Shown here: one piece after another, positions 7,904 through 15,728 of the stretch
Layout: each line of letters opens with the position of its first letter
Numbering within the stretch: position 1 is the first letter of the stretch
Source of the DNA: JAUWKC01 sp035529895
GTDB lineage: Bacteria > Planctomycetota > Phycisphaerae > Sedimentisphaerales > Anaerobacaceae
Direction of reading: 5' to 3'
DNA length: 30,418 nt
NCBI GenBank assembly: GCA_035529895.1
Contig: DATKVV010000030.1
Location: 1-30,418 of the forward strand
Translations under genes and position numbers: made by a program
Notes under the pieces: generated by a model
The model's input: the letters and a program-made list of their open reading frames with translations, nothing else
Database searches by the model: none
Told to the model about the DNA's origin: nothing

Positions 7904-8964
7904 TTTTTGATTCCGCTTTTATAATTGCAGATCGGATCCGCCGCCAGGTAGTCCCCGCTCATCGCGTACGCCCTTGCCCGACAACCTCCGCACGTGGCAA
8001 CATATTCGCAGGCCCCGCACTCGCCCTTGTATGTTAAGACATCTCTTATTTCTTTAAGGACCTTCGACCCCTCCCATATCCTGCCGAAGTCGTACCTGTT
8101 CTTAATCAGGTTACCCGCCGATATATTCAGAAACCCGCACGCCTGCACATCTCCCCGATAGCTTATAAAACCGAACTCCCTGCCCCCCAAGCATCCGCCC
8201 GTGCCGCCGCTTACCCGCTCCAGTTTCTCCTGCCTGCACACCCTGGCAAACTGGGGCCCGCATGTCACTCTTACCTCGATTTCGGATTCAAGCTTGAGCT
8301 GCAGCAGCTCGTTCAGCAGCATCTCGTATCGAAGTGGGTCGAGAATAGCATCGGCAAGCTGGGTACCGCGGCCGGTCGGGACCAGTATGAAAGGATTGAA
8401 ACAATACGCCCCAAGCTTCCTGGCCAGCTCCATTATGCCCACAATCTCGTCCACGTTCAACTCGCTGATGGTGGTGTTAATCTGGAAGCGAATACCCGCC
8501 CGGCGGGCAGCCTGTGCCGCCTTAATCACAGCTTCAAAACTGCCCTTCGCCTGGCGGAATTCATCGTGCGTCTCCGCAGATGCCCCGTCCAGCGAAAATG
8601 ACAACGCCGATATGCCCGCCGCCTTCAGCTTGTCAATCGACTCATCGTCAATTAAATAACCGCAGCTTGCCATGACCATTCGCAGGCCGCGCTTGCGGCC
8701 ATGTTTGATAATACTGTAAATATCTTCCCGCTCCATCGGCTCGCCGCCGGTCAGGATTGTCATGCACTTGGTGTACTTGGCCACGGCCGAAAGTATCTTC
8801 CTGCACTGCTCGGTCGTCAGTTCATCCTCATCGCCCACGGTTCCGGCCTCGGCCCGGCAGTGGCGACAGTTGTACCGGCAGCGACGAGTCACCTCGAAAG
8901 CAATAATCTTCGGCTTGTTCCGTTCGCCTTTCATATGCGCCGGTAAGTGTAGCTTATTCGGCAT
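7900..8964 (-). CDS. ahbD: Radical SAM heme b synthase AhbD-like
   Basis: A 354-aa radical SAM/SPASM enzyme. C29, C33 and C36 in CRYNCRHC form the CxxxCxxC site for the SAM-binding 4Fe-4S cluster. TGGEP and SLDGAS are further radical SAM motifs. The C-terminal SPASM-type region has GGCLGGREFGFISYRGDVQACGF and CGACEYVATCGGCRARAYAMSGDY, with cysteines for auxiliary clusters. The ACGF-type block resembles AhbD (Fe-coproporphyrin III to heme b) rather than AhbC/NirJ, which have a GxxxHPDQF-type block there. Overlap with the siroheme decarboxylase fusion supports a role in siroheme-dependent heme synthesis. AhbC, needed for the middle step, is not in the window. No clear ribosome-binding site precedes the ATG at 8964; the ATG ten codons in is possible. 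Confidence 0.82.
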   Translation of the reverse strand: MPNKLHLPAHMKGERNKPKIIAFEVTRRCRYNCRHCRAEAGTVGDEDELTTEQCRKILSAVAKYTKCMTILTGGEPMEREDIYSIIKHGRKRGLRMVMASCGYLIDDESIDKLKAAGISALSFSLDGASAETHDEFRQAKGSFEAVIKAAQAARRAGIRFQINTTISELNVDEIVGIMELARKLGAYCFNPFILVPTGRGTQLADAILDPLRYEMLLNELLQLKLESEIEVRVTCGPQFARVCRQEKLERVSGGTGGCLGGREFGFISYRGDVQACGFLNISAGNLIKNRYDFGRIWEGSKVLKEIRDVLTYKGECGACEYVATCGGCRARAYAMSGDYLAADPICNYKSGIKK

Positions 8965-9026
8965 CAGGCGTCAATGCGTGTGTCAATTGGCGCCGCTCGA
9001 TCTTAAGGGCGGCTTGGCGCGGAGGG

Positions 9027-9905
9027 TTAGTTTTCGGGCCAGGTTCCTTCGAAGACTTCGACGGCGGGGCCTGTCATGTAAACGCAGTTGTTTTCGTCGG
9101 ACCAGTTCAAATCGAGGTCGCCGCCCGGGAGGTGGGCGGTGCAGCGGCGCTGTGTTCGGCCGGTACGGACGCCCGCCACACAGCAGGCACAAGCGCCGGT
9201 GCCGCAGGCCAAAGTCAAGCCGCTGCCTCTCTCCCAGGTTCGCATTTTGAATTCGCTGGGACTTTGGACCTGAACGAAATGCACGTTGATCCGGTTGGGA
9301 AAGATGCTGTGATTTTCGATTATTGGGCCGAACTTTTCGAGCTCGACGGCGGCGATGTTGTCGCGGAAGAAGACGGCATGAGGGTTGCCCATGGAAACGC
9401 AGGTCATAACGAAGGCGCGACTCTGGAACATCATCGGCTGGTCAATTACTTCTCTGACCGGCAGTTTGACGGGTATATCCTGCGGCGCGAGTTTGGGGCA
9501 GCCCATGTTAACGCAGACTTTGTGAACCCTGTCGCTGTCGCCGAGTAAGAGGCCGACGGTTAAGACGCCAGCGGCAGTCTCTATTCGAAGTGAGGCGGGG
9601 CAGGGGGGCTGGCCTGGGACGGGGAAAGGACCACGGGGTCTGACGAGCTTGCGTTCAAAGGCGTACTTGGCTACGCAGCGGATTCCATTGCCGCACATTT
9701 CAGCTTCGGAACCGTCTGTGTTGAATATGCGCATTCGGACGTCGGCTTTTTTTGACGGGCTGATGAGAATCAATCCGTCGGCGCCGATGCCGAAATGTCG
9801 GTCGCTGACGATTTGTGCCAGCTGTGACGGGTTGGCGATTTTTTGCTCGAAGCAGTTGACATAGATATAGTCGTTTCCCAATCCGTGCATCTTTGTAAAC
9901 TTCAT
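9027..9905 (-). CDS. dapF: Diaminopimelate epimerase
   Basis: A 292-aa enzyme interconverting LL- and meso-diaminopimelate for lysine and peptidoglycan synthesis. It has MHGLGNDYIYV at the N-terminus and both catalytic cysteines: C71 in MCGNGIRC and C234 in ACGTGACA. Two related halves are expected, as in the family. It is slightly longer than the usual ~275 aa, with a Pro-rich insertion (about residues 90-103). The start is ATG 9905 with GGAG seven bases upstream; the frame extends to 9962, but those codons run through the promoter. It is first in a probable operon with ahbD (62-base gap) and ahbAB. The DAP product ties in with the ftsW-murG cell-wall genes and indicates DAP-type peptidoglycan. 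Confidence 0.95.
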   Translation of the reverse strand: MKFTKMHGLGNDYIYVNCFEQKIANPSQLAQIVSDRHFGIGADGLILISPSKKADVRMRIFNTDGSEAEMCGNGIRCVAKYAFERKLVRPRGPFPVPGQPPCPASLRIETAAGVLTVGLLLGDSDRVHKVCVNMGCPKLAPQDIPVKLPVREVIDQPMMFQSRAFVMTCVSMGNPHAVFFRDNIAAVELEKFGPIIENHSIFPNRINVHFVQVQSPSEFKMRTWERGSGLTLACGTGACACCVAGVRTGRTQRRCTAHLPGGDLDLNWSDENNCVYMTGPAVEVFEGTWPEN

Positions 9906-9933
9906 TTTCAATCTCCTTGACAGAAGCGAGTTA

Positions 9934-9962
9934 AGTATAAGCGGGTCAGGCAAAAAAATCAA
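9934..9962 (-). promoter_or_regulatory. Promoter of the dapF-ahbD-ahbAB operon
   Basis: On the minus strand, TTGATT (9962-9957), exactly 17 bases, then TATACT (9939-9934). The start of transcription is predicted at about 9927, giving a leader of some 20 bases that contains the GGAG of dapF. Confidence 0.6.
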
Positions 9963-10439
9963 GCTGGCAGCAAGTTGAAATGGTTAAGAGGCTCTGACAA
10001 AACCCTATTCTGATGTGTCTGGATTGCCGCCCATTCGCTTCTCTGAGGGCAGGCGCTGCGCGGGAATGACAACTGAGCAGTCGAGTGTGCTCGGCAAGAA
10101 ATGGACGCAAGAATACCCGCAAAAAAACACCGACATTTGTGGCGGGCACCCCGGCACGAGGGTAAGATGAGCGAAAACGGCTGCAATTTCGGCAAGGATT
10201 TGTAAGTTATTGACAAGGGTAAGGCGCAGCGGAGCAGTTTGCGGTAACTGTCGCCAGCCGGGCGGCTGCAGTTTTTTCAGATTTTTGTATCATTCTGCCA
10301 ACACGTCGCGCACTTTAGCGTCCAAATATATGGTCGCCTCGCGGCGAGGGTGGCCCCGTTGCCTGGCCGCTCCAGCGTAATCGGCCTGAATCCTCGGACG
10401 AAGGTGAACATACAGGCAACAATATGAAAGGATAAATGG
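9963..10439. other. Intergenic region between dapF and the peptidase gene
   Basis: No supported protein gene. Around 10008-10074 there is a TGTCTGGATTGCC...GCGCGGGAATGACA segment. It resembles dispersed intergenic hairpin-type repeats of many bacterial genomes; only one copy is in the window. A + strand terminator-like hairpin lies at 10255-10277 with no recognised gene in front of it. The peptidase ribosome-binding site (AAAGGA) is at about 10427-10432. Confidence 0.35.
10255..10277 (+). terminator. Orphan intrinsic terminator
   Basis: CAGCC (10255-10259) and GGCTG (10264-10268) form a GC-rich stem with a GGGC loop, followed by six T's at 10272-10277. It points along the + strand, but the nearest + gene starts downstream of it. 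It may therefore end an unannotated small transcript, or act as an attenuator for the peptidase gene. Confidence 0.45.
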
Positions 10440-12674
10440 ATGAACCCGCAAGACAAGGCCAAAAAGGCCTCTCTCTTATCGGTGCGGCTTAACCTGTTGA
10501 ACCGGCTCGCGATGCTATCACTATGCCGGGGACGAGCTACGAAGAGGACAATTGCGTTAACGGTTTTGATTTGGTTGCTTGCGGCTGGGTGCGCGAGCGA
10601 GGCTCCTTCTGACCATGGTGTCAACCTATCTGGGGCTGTCTCATCCGCGGCGGTGTGTTCTGAGGGAGATCCGTATCTATGGCTCGAAGATGTGAGCGGC
10701 GAGCGTGCTCTGGACTGGGTGCGGCAGCAGAACGCGGTCAGTACGGAGGAGCTGCAGGGTGCTGCAGAGTTTGAAGGGTTGCGTGAGCGGCTCTTGGCGA
10801 TTCTGAACTCGAAGGAACGGATTCCGATGGTGTCCAAGGCGGGCGCGTATCTGTATAACTTTTGGCGTGACGAGAGGAACGTTCGGGGTCTTTGGCGGCG
10901 GACGACGATGGCCGAATATAAGAAAGCGCAGCCGCAGTGGGAGACTGTGCTCGACCTGGATGAGTTGGCGGCGGGGGAAGAGGAGAACTGGGTGTGGAAG
11001 GGGGCTCGATTTCTGGAACCGGGCTACGATCGAGCGCTGATTTCGCTTTCGCGCGGCGGAGCGGACGCGTGCGTAACGCGGGAATTCGACGTAGAGGGCA
11101 AAGAGTTCGTAGCTGATGGTTTCGAGTTGGCGGAAGCAAAGAGCCGGGCGGCCTGGCGGGACCGGGACACGCTTTATGTGGGGACGGATTTCGGTCCGGG
11201 CTCGCTGACGAGGTCGGGGTATCCGCGTATGGCGAGGCAGTGGAGGCGCGGGACGCAGTTGTCGTCTGCGACGACGATTTTCGACGGCGAAGCCGACGAT
11301 GTCGTTGTCGGCGCCAGCGTCTATCTTGACCGCGGCCGGAAATACGAGTTTATTCGACGCAGCATAACACGTTATAACACCGAGACGTTCGTTCGGCGCG
11401 GGGAGCAATGGGTGCGGATTGAAAAGCAGCCGGATGCGGAGGTCCGCACGTTTGGCGATCAACTGTTGTTTACGCTGCGGTCGGACTGGAGGGTTGGCGG
11501 GAAGACCTGGCCGGCAGGCGCATTGCTGGCGACGGAGCTTGAGGGTTATTTGCGAGGGGAGGTGAATCTTTCGATGCTGTTCGAGCCGGGGGAGAGGAAG
11601 TCGTTGGCGGGGATTTCGGACATGAAGAATCATTTGATAGTGAACGAACTTGAAAACGTGCGGGACCGGGTGTATCTGCTGACGAAAAAAGCGAACGGTT
11701 GGGTGCGGCAGCGGATGGAGACGCCGGATTTCGGGAGCGTTTCGGTGTGGGGTCTTGATCCGGAGGAGTGCGACGAGTACTTCATGAAGGTGCAGGGCTT
11801 TCTGACGCCGCCGAGCCTGTATTTAGGTTCGGTGGGTCGAGAAGGGCGTGAGAAACTGAAGTCGCTGCCGGCCTTTTTCAACGCTGAAGGGTTGAAGGTG
11901 AGACAGTTGGAGGCGGTTTCTCGGGACGGAACGCGCATTCCGTATTTCCAAATCAGCAGGAAGGACATGAAGCTGGACGGAAATAACCCGACGCTGCTGT
12001 ATGGGTATGGCGGCTTTGAACATTCGATGGTTCCGGCTTACCGCAGTTTGACGGGCGCAGCGTGGCTGGAGCGGGGAGGCGTATTTGTGCTGGCGAACAT
12101 TCGCGGCGGCGGTGAGTTCGGTCCGAAATGGCATCAGGCGGCGGTCAAGGAGCACCGTCAGCGTGCTTACGACGATTTTATATCGGTGGCCGAAGACCTG
12201 GTGCGCAGTAAGGTCACGTCGCCGGAGCATCTTGGCATCTGGGGCGGGTCCAACGGTGGTCTGCTCGTGGGTGTAATGCTGACGCAGCGTCCTGAGCTTT
12301 TCAAGGCGGTTGTGTGCGAGGTGCCGCTTCTGGACATGAAGCGTTTTAACAAGCTGCTGGCGGGGGCGAGTTGGATGGGGGAATACGGCAACCCGGACAA
12401 GCCGGAGGACTGGGCCTATATCAATCGGTATTCGCCCTATCATAATGTGAAGGAGTCGGGGCGGTATCCTCGCGTACTGTTCACGACGTCGACCCGCGAC
12501 GACCGGGTGCACCCGGGGCATGCGCGCAAAATGGTTGCGCGGATGAAAGAACAGGGGCACGAGGTTCTGTACTACGAGAACATTGAGGGTGGCCATGGGG
12601 GAGCGGCGAACAATGAGCAGCGGGCTTTCATGTCGGCACTGGCCTACACCTTTCTGTTGAAGGAACTCTGGTAA
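10440..12674 (+). CDS. Prolyl oligopeptidase-family serine peptidase, lipoprotein
   Basis: A 744-aa S9A-type peptidase. The C-terminal alpha/beta hydrolase domain holds the whole catalytic triad: nucleophile S604 in GGSNGGLL, the Asp of DDRVHPGH (687/688) and H719 in GGHGG. The N-terminal part (about 65-420) would be the seven-bladed propeller that screens substrates by size. DPYLWLEDV at about residue 75 is the usual start of the mature family fold. Residues 38-51 are hydrophobic and end in LAAGC, a lipobox, so anchoring at C51 is predicted. An unusually long n-region precedes it; initiation at Met25 would give a normal signal length, but AAAGGA supports ATG 10440. It likely cuts short peptides after proline in the periplasm. 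It stands alone, with a terminator at 12876-12906. Confidence 0.9.
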   Translation: MNPQDKAKKASLLSVRLNLLNRLAMLSLCRGRATKRTIALTVLIWLLAAGCASEAPSDHGVNLSGAVSSAAVCSEGDPYLWLEDVSGERALDWVRQQNAVSTEELQGAAEFEGLRERLLAILNSKERIPMVSKAGAYLYNFWRDERNVRGLWRRTTMAEYKKAQPQWETVLDLDELAAGEEENWVWKGARFLEPGYDRALISLSRGGADACVTREFDVEGKEFVADGFELAEAKSRAAWRDRDTLYVGTDFGPGSLTRSGYPRMARQWRRGTQLSSATTIFDGEADDVVVGASVYLDRGRKYEFIRRSITRYNTETFVRRGEQWVRIEKQPDAEVRTFGDQLLFTLRSDWRVGGKTWPAGALLATELEGYLRGEVNLSMLFEPGERKSLAGISDMKNHLIVNELENVRDRVYLLTKKANGWVRQRMETPDFGSVSVWGLDPEECDEYFMKVQGFLTPPSLYLGSVGREGREKLKSLPAFFNAEGLKVRQLEAVSRDGTRIPYFQISRKDMKLDGNNPTLLYGYGGFEHSMVPAYRSLTGAAWLERGGVFVLANIRGGGEFGPKWHQAAVKEHRQRAYDDFISVAEDLVRSKVTSPEHLGIWGGSNGGLLVGVMLTQRPELFKAVVCEVPLLDMKRFNKLLAGASWMGEYGNPDKPEDWAYINRYSPYHNVKESGRYPRVLFTTSTRDDRVHPGHARKMVARMKEQGHEVLYYENIEGGHGGAANNEQRAFMSALAYTFLLKELW

Positions 12675-12875
12675 TCGCTCAGAAGTGATTGTGAAGGCTG
12701 ACGCACATGTTCAATGAGCGCGGCGGGGTCTCAAATGATTATTGATGGGTGATTATTGGGTTGATGTAGCCACGGGCCAATGTTTCACATTGCGAAAGAA
12801 GACCTGGGCCTGGCAGTGAGGGTTTTCAATGGCAAGTGGACACCCAGCGGAGCTGGAGGCTAACCGAAGTGGAAA

Positions 12876-12906
12876 GCTCCGGCAGAAGTCGGAGCATGTT
12901 TTTTTT
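12876..12906 (+). terminator. Terminator between the peptidase gene and fliA
   Basis: GCTCCG (12876-12881) and CGGAGC (12890-12895) form a perfect 6-bp stem, followed after three bases by eight T's (12899-12906) on the + strand. It lies about 200 bases past the peptidase stop in the 330-base gap between two converging genes. On the minus strand the tail is only weakly T-rich, so use by fliA is less certain. Nothing else was recognised in the gap. Confidence 0.6.
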
Positions 12907-13004
12907 GTTTTGAGGTCGCGGGGATGTATTGGCTTGCTGGCGGGGCTCGGTCGGCACGACAATTCTTTGGGTGTCGCAACAGAGCGACAGGTGTTTGCAG
13001 TGGT

Positions 13005-13784
13005 TCAGCGGATTGCGAATTCCCTTTTTCGGGTGTTCATCTGGGCTTTCAGGCGTGCAATAATGGATGAGTGCATTTGCGAGACACGGGACTCGGACAG
13101 GTCGAGGGTGGCGCCAATCTCTTTCATCGTCATTTCTTCATAATAATACAAGACGACAATAAGACGCTCGGCTCTCGTGAGGCCCTTGGTGAGGAGGTTT
13201 TTGAGGTCCCGCTTCTGCGCTTCAATGAGCGGGTCCTGACTCCTGTTGTCCTTGATGATGTCTATCTCGCGAATGTCCTTTTCGCCGTCGGCGTCCCCGT
13301 ACTGGGTGGTGAGGGAGACGACGCTAACGGCGTTGGCGTCTCGCTGCAATCGGTCAAACTCGTCCATGTCCATGTCGAGCTGCTCGGCAGTTTCCTTTTC
13401 AGTAGGCTTTCGGCCGAGATGCGTCTCGAGCGATTGGGTGACCCTTGAGAGCTGATGTGCCCGTGCGCGGACCAAGCGGGGGACCCAGTCCATGCTGCGC
13501 AGCTCGTCGAGAATAGAGCCTCTTATGCGAGGCGAGCAATAGGTCTCGAACTTTACGCCGCGGGCGGGGTCGAAGGCGTCGATGGCATCCATGAGTCCGA
13601 AAATGCCGGCACTGATAAGGTCGTCCAATTCGACCTTGTCGGGCAGCTTGCTATAGAGGCGCTCGGCGGTGTACTTTACCAGGTACATATAGTGCTTCAA
13701 GAGCAGATTGCGGGAGTCGTCGGAGCGGGTTTTATGGAATTGGTCCCATATCCGGTCGATGTCGAACTGTTGTTCAGATTTCAC
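13005..13784 (-). CDS. fliA: RNA polymerase sigma factor FliA/WhiG family (sigma-28)
   Basis: A 259-aa group 3 sigma factor. Region 2 has LVKYTAERLYSKLP, DDLISAGIFGLMDAIDAFDP and FETYCSPRIRGSILDELR, closely matching FliA/WhiG. Region 3 has LGRKPTEKETAEQL. Region 4 has the helix-turn-helix MTMKEIGATLDLSESRVSQMHSS. It should direct RNA polymerase to flagellar and possibly motility-signalling genes. The GTG start at 13784 has GGAGG five bases upstream. A near-perfect sigma-28 promoter faces it at 13946-13920, suggesting that it amplifies its own synthesis. It lies 435 bases downstream of flgB on the same strand. No anti-sigma factor FlgM is visible in the window. Confidence 0.93.
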   Translation of the reverse strand: MKSEQQFDIDRIWDQFHKTRSDDSRNLLLKHYMYLVKYTAERLYSKLPDKVELDDLISAGIFGLMDAIDAFDPARGVKFETYCSPRIRGSILDELRSMDWVPRLVRARAHQLSRVTQSLETHLGRKPTEKETAEQLDMDMDEFDRLQRDANAVSVVSLTTQYGDADGEKDIREIDIIKDNRSQDPLIEAQKRDLKNLLTKGLTRAERLIVVLYYYEEMTMKEIGATLDLSESRVSQMHSSIIARLKAQMNTRKREFAIR

Positions 13785-13919
13785 AGCATCCTCCGTCAGA
13801 TTATGACGTTATTAGCAAGTTTTGTGCAGCCATGTCTCGGGTCCGATAAGCGGCAACATTTGAACGGCGGCCCCCGCCCGGCGGGACGGACAGACAAAGG
13901 CCGGACACATTCCAATTCT

Positions 13920-13946
13920 TTATCGACCTTTTTCGCGCAAACTTTA
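13920..13946 (-). promoter_or_regulatory. Sigma-28 (FliA) promoter upstream of fliA
   Basis: On the minus strand TAAAGTTT (13946-13939), exactly 11 bases, then GTCGATAA (13927-13920). The enterobacterial sigma-28 consensus is TAAAGTTT-N11-GCCGATAA, so 15 of 16 positions and the spacing agree. The predicted start is about 13913, giving a leader of roughly 130 bases before fliA. The 435-base flgB-fliA gap holds no other convincing feature; a 143-codon minus frame at 13796-14227 looks non-coding. Confidence 0.75.
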
Positions 13947-14219
13947 GGGGAAAGGGTAAAGGCCTTTTTCGAAGAATCTTGGGCAAGGAACTTGGGAGCG
14001 AAGCGAACAGGCGATTTGACCGGCTGGGCCACCGGCGAGAAAGGGGTACAGGGTACGATGGAAGCGCAAGGATGAGGCCATAGCTGCGGGCTCGACCGGC
14101 TGGCGTGTCTATTTTCGAGCAGTGAGAACAGGGTATCAGTAATTGTCGGCGAGTTTTTCTCCAGCCGAGAGGTTTTCATGAGTTCCGGTCGTAAGCAAAG
14201 TTCCGTGTGAGCCATGGAG

Positions 14220-14636
14220 CTACTCAAAAAGCGAAGTCATCCCCTGTTTCTGCCTGAGTAATTCGGTCGCTATTCTTTGGTTGAGTGAGTTTTCGAGCAT
14301 CTTATTTATCTGGAACTCGAGATATCGGTCTCGGTTTTCTGCCAGGAGCGTCTTGGCACAATTGTCAATTATCGGCTTGACCTCGAATGTGCCGCTGAGT
14401 CCGAACTTGATATTGTCGGTATCACGCAGGACGAGCCGGCGGGTTCGGATGTGCTGGTCGAGTGCGTTGTTCAAGAGGTCTGAGAACTCATCGACGTGAA
14501 GGTCCTTTGGTACGAAGCCTGGGGTGCTCAGATTGTTTATGTTCCGGCAGAGGATTTTCTGTCGCGCCTGTGTGAAGTCGATTATCTTCAGGAGCAACTC
14601 AGTTATATTGTCAGTTGCGAGTGAGGACAGGTTCAT
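14220..14636 (-). CDS. flgB: Flagellar basal-body rod protein FlgB
   Basis: A 138-aa proximal rod protein. The N-terminal helix has FTQARQKILCRNINNLSTPGF, the ARQ..L..NI.N..TPGY signature of flagellar rod proteins. The C-terminal helix YLEFQINKMLENSLNQRIATELLRQK matches the FlgB ending. FlgB is exported by the flagellar type III apparatus and forms the rod base. The start is ATG 14636 behind AAAGGA; upstream in-frame codons run into the preceding gene. Ten bases separate it from the FlgN-like gene. FlgC and FliE, which normally follow FlgB, are absent here. Confidence 0.88.
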   Translation of the reverse strand: MNLSSLATDNITELLLKIIDFTQARQKILCRNINNLSTPGFVPKDLHVDEFSDLLNNALDQHIRTRRLVLRDTDNIKFGLSGTFEVKPIIDNCAKTLLAENRDRYLEFQINKMLENSLNQRIATELLRQKQGMTSLFE

Positions 14637-14646
14637 AAGCAATCCT

Positions 14647-15048
14647 TTACTGTTGAGGTTGGTGGTCGGCGAGAAGTTCATCGAATATGCAATCTCCGTT
14701 GAGGGGGAGGTTTTGGGCCAGGTCGGATGGAACCGTAGCGACGATGTCGGCCACAATCTTCTTGACCTGGGTTGCCACGCTGGAGGCCTGAGCCTTATGT
14801 TCGGGTTCGATTTGGGGCGAGAGCTTGTCCCAGCCGGCCCTTATAGGGCGAAGCTTGTGGTTTAACTGACGAAGCTTTTCGACGAGCTTGCGGCGTCCAT
14901 AAATAACCTCTAACAGGAGCTCGGGCGAGGTTGTGCCGGCCGCTTGGCGATGTCTGTCAGTGAGCATTTTGAGCTGGTGATAGAGGTATCGCTGCTGTTT
15001 CAAGAGAGACAACAACTCCAGACCTGCGTTGGTGTTCTGCTTTTCCAT
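14647..15048 (-). CDS. FlgN-like flagellar export chaperone
   Basis: A 133-aa, strongly helical, charged protein with heptad-like Leu spacing (LELLSLLKQQRYLYHQLKML, then GRRKLVEKLRQLNHKLRPIR). No signal peptide or membrane segment. Length, helix content and position directly before flgB fit the FlgN family, which keeps hook-associated proteins soluble before export. Sequence signatures in that family are weak, so the call depends partly on context. A FliT-like or unrelated coiled-coil protein is the alternative. The start is ATG 15048, with GGGGAG nine bases upstream; ATG 15069 lacks a ribosome-binding site. Confidence 0.55.
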   Translation of the reverse strand: MEKQNTNAGLELLSLLKQQRYLYHQLKMLTDRHRQAAGTTSPELLLEVIYGRRKLVEKLRQLNHKLRPIRAGWDKLSPQIEPEHKAQASSVATQVKKIVADIVATVPSDLAQNLPLNGDCIFDELLADHQPQQ

Positions 15049-15184
15049 TATCGGCTTCTCCCCGTACATTCGTCAGCGTGCTATAAGAGTGAGAAAAGCC
15101 AGGGAAAACAGGTCTTGAAAAGTGGAGCTTGATTTCTCATCCTTGATCCTTTCATTGCTTCCTTGAGTCCCAAGAGCAAGGTGA

Positions 15185-15216
15185 GGTAAAGATCAGAAGA
15201 AACGAAGGTCTTTACC
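15185..15216. repeat. Inverted repeat in the flgN leader
   Basis: GGTAAAGA (15185-15192) and TCTTTACC (15209-15216) are perfect inverted 8-mers separated by 16 bases. They lie midway between the MerR-type gene and the FlgN-like gene. This could be a regulator binding site or an RNA hairpin; the sequence does not say which. Confidence 0.4.
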
Positions 15217-15312
15217 GCCGCCTTGCGTTATCCGGTTCCAATTCTGCAGATATGGTCGAGCTTTCGTGGCCGACGCAGAGTAAAGCTTATTAGAAAACAA
15301 CGTGTTCATGTT

Positions 15313-15651
15313 CTAGTTTTGCTCCGAAAAAGAAGAAGGGCTGTTTGTTTGGGTAGCCGAGCAGTTGTCCTGTGCGGATAAGCCTGTGGCTGCATCTTCC
15401 TTTGTCAGAATCTGCCTTATTTCCCAAAGGGTCCTTGTTTTCTTGAGTTCGAGTATCCTGGACAATCTTTCGAATACTGATTCGTCGTAAAGGCGGTGTC
15501 CGCCTTCGGTCCATTGCGCCTCGCGGATAAGTCCCATAGTTGTATAGTTATGTATTGTCTGGCGAGAGAAGGGGGTATAGCGGACAAGGTCGCCGATGCG
15601 GTAGAGCCTGACTGGTATTTGGAACCTTTGGCTTTTAACTTGTGCCTGCAT
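15313..15651 (-). CDS. MerR-family transcriptional regulator
   Basis: A 112-aa protein. The N-terminal winged helix-turn-helix of MerR type spans about residues 15-85: LYRIGDLVRYTPFSRQTIHNYTTMGLI is the DNA-reading helix pair, and EGGHRLYDESVFERLSRI is the wing and following helix. The C-terminal tail is short and polar (Ser/Gln/Asn-rich) with no cysteine metal-sensing motif, so the signal is unknown. ATG 15651 has GAGG nine bases upstream; a TTG frame extends to 15687 but would start inside the operator palindrome. The promoter and operator at 15673-15716 suggest autoregulation. It precedes flgN-flgB on the same strand by 264 bases, so control of motility genes is plausible but inferred. Confidence 0.85.
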   Translation of the reverse strand: MQAQVKSQRFQIPVRLYRIGDLVRYTPFSRQTIHNYTTMGLIREAQWTEGGHRLYDESVFERLSRILELKKTRTLWEIRQILTKEDAATGLSAQDNCSATQTNSPSSFSEQN

Positions 15652-15672
15652 GGTTAAGGACCTCTTTATAAT

Positions 15673-15716
15673 TTTTACGTTTTGCAAAATGTAAAAGGCC
15701 TTTTAAAAAATGTCAA
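15673..15716 (-). promoter_or_regulatory. merR promoter with overlapping palindromic operator
   Basis: On the minus strand TTGACA (15716-15711), 17 bases, TACATT (15693-15688). A 24-bp palindrome at 15673-15696 (TTTTAC.TTTTGCAAAA.GTAAAA, one mismatched pair) covers the -10 box and the start site. MerR activators usually bind inside an over-long 19-20-bp spacer. Here the spacer is normal and the operator lies on the -10/+1 region, which favours repression, most simply by the encoded regulator itself. Confidence 0.65.
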
Positions 15717-15728
15717 CGGATTTCTGAT

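Noticed and set aside
13796..14227. 143-codon minus-strand frame between flgB and fliA
   Set aside because: Composition is Ser/Pro/Cys-rich without secondary-structure pattern or family motif, and the sigma-28 promoter lies inside it.
15048..15055. GCCGATAA on the minus strand, a perfect sigma-28 -10 box, at the flgN start
   Set aside because: There is no TAAA-type -35 box at the required distance, and the motif includes the A of the start codon, so transcription would begin inside the gene.
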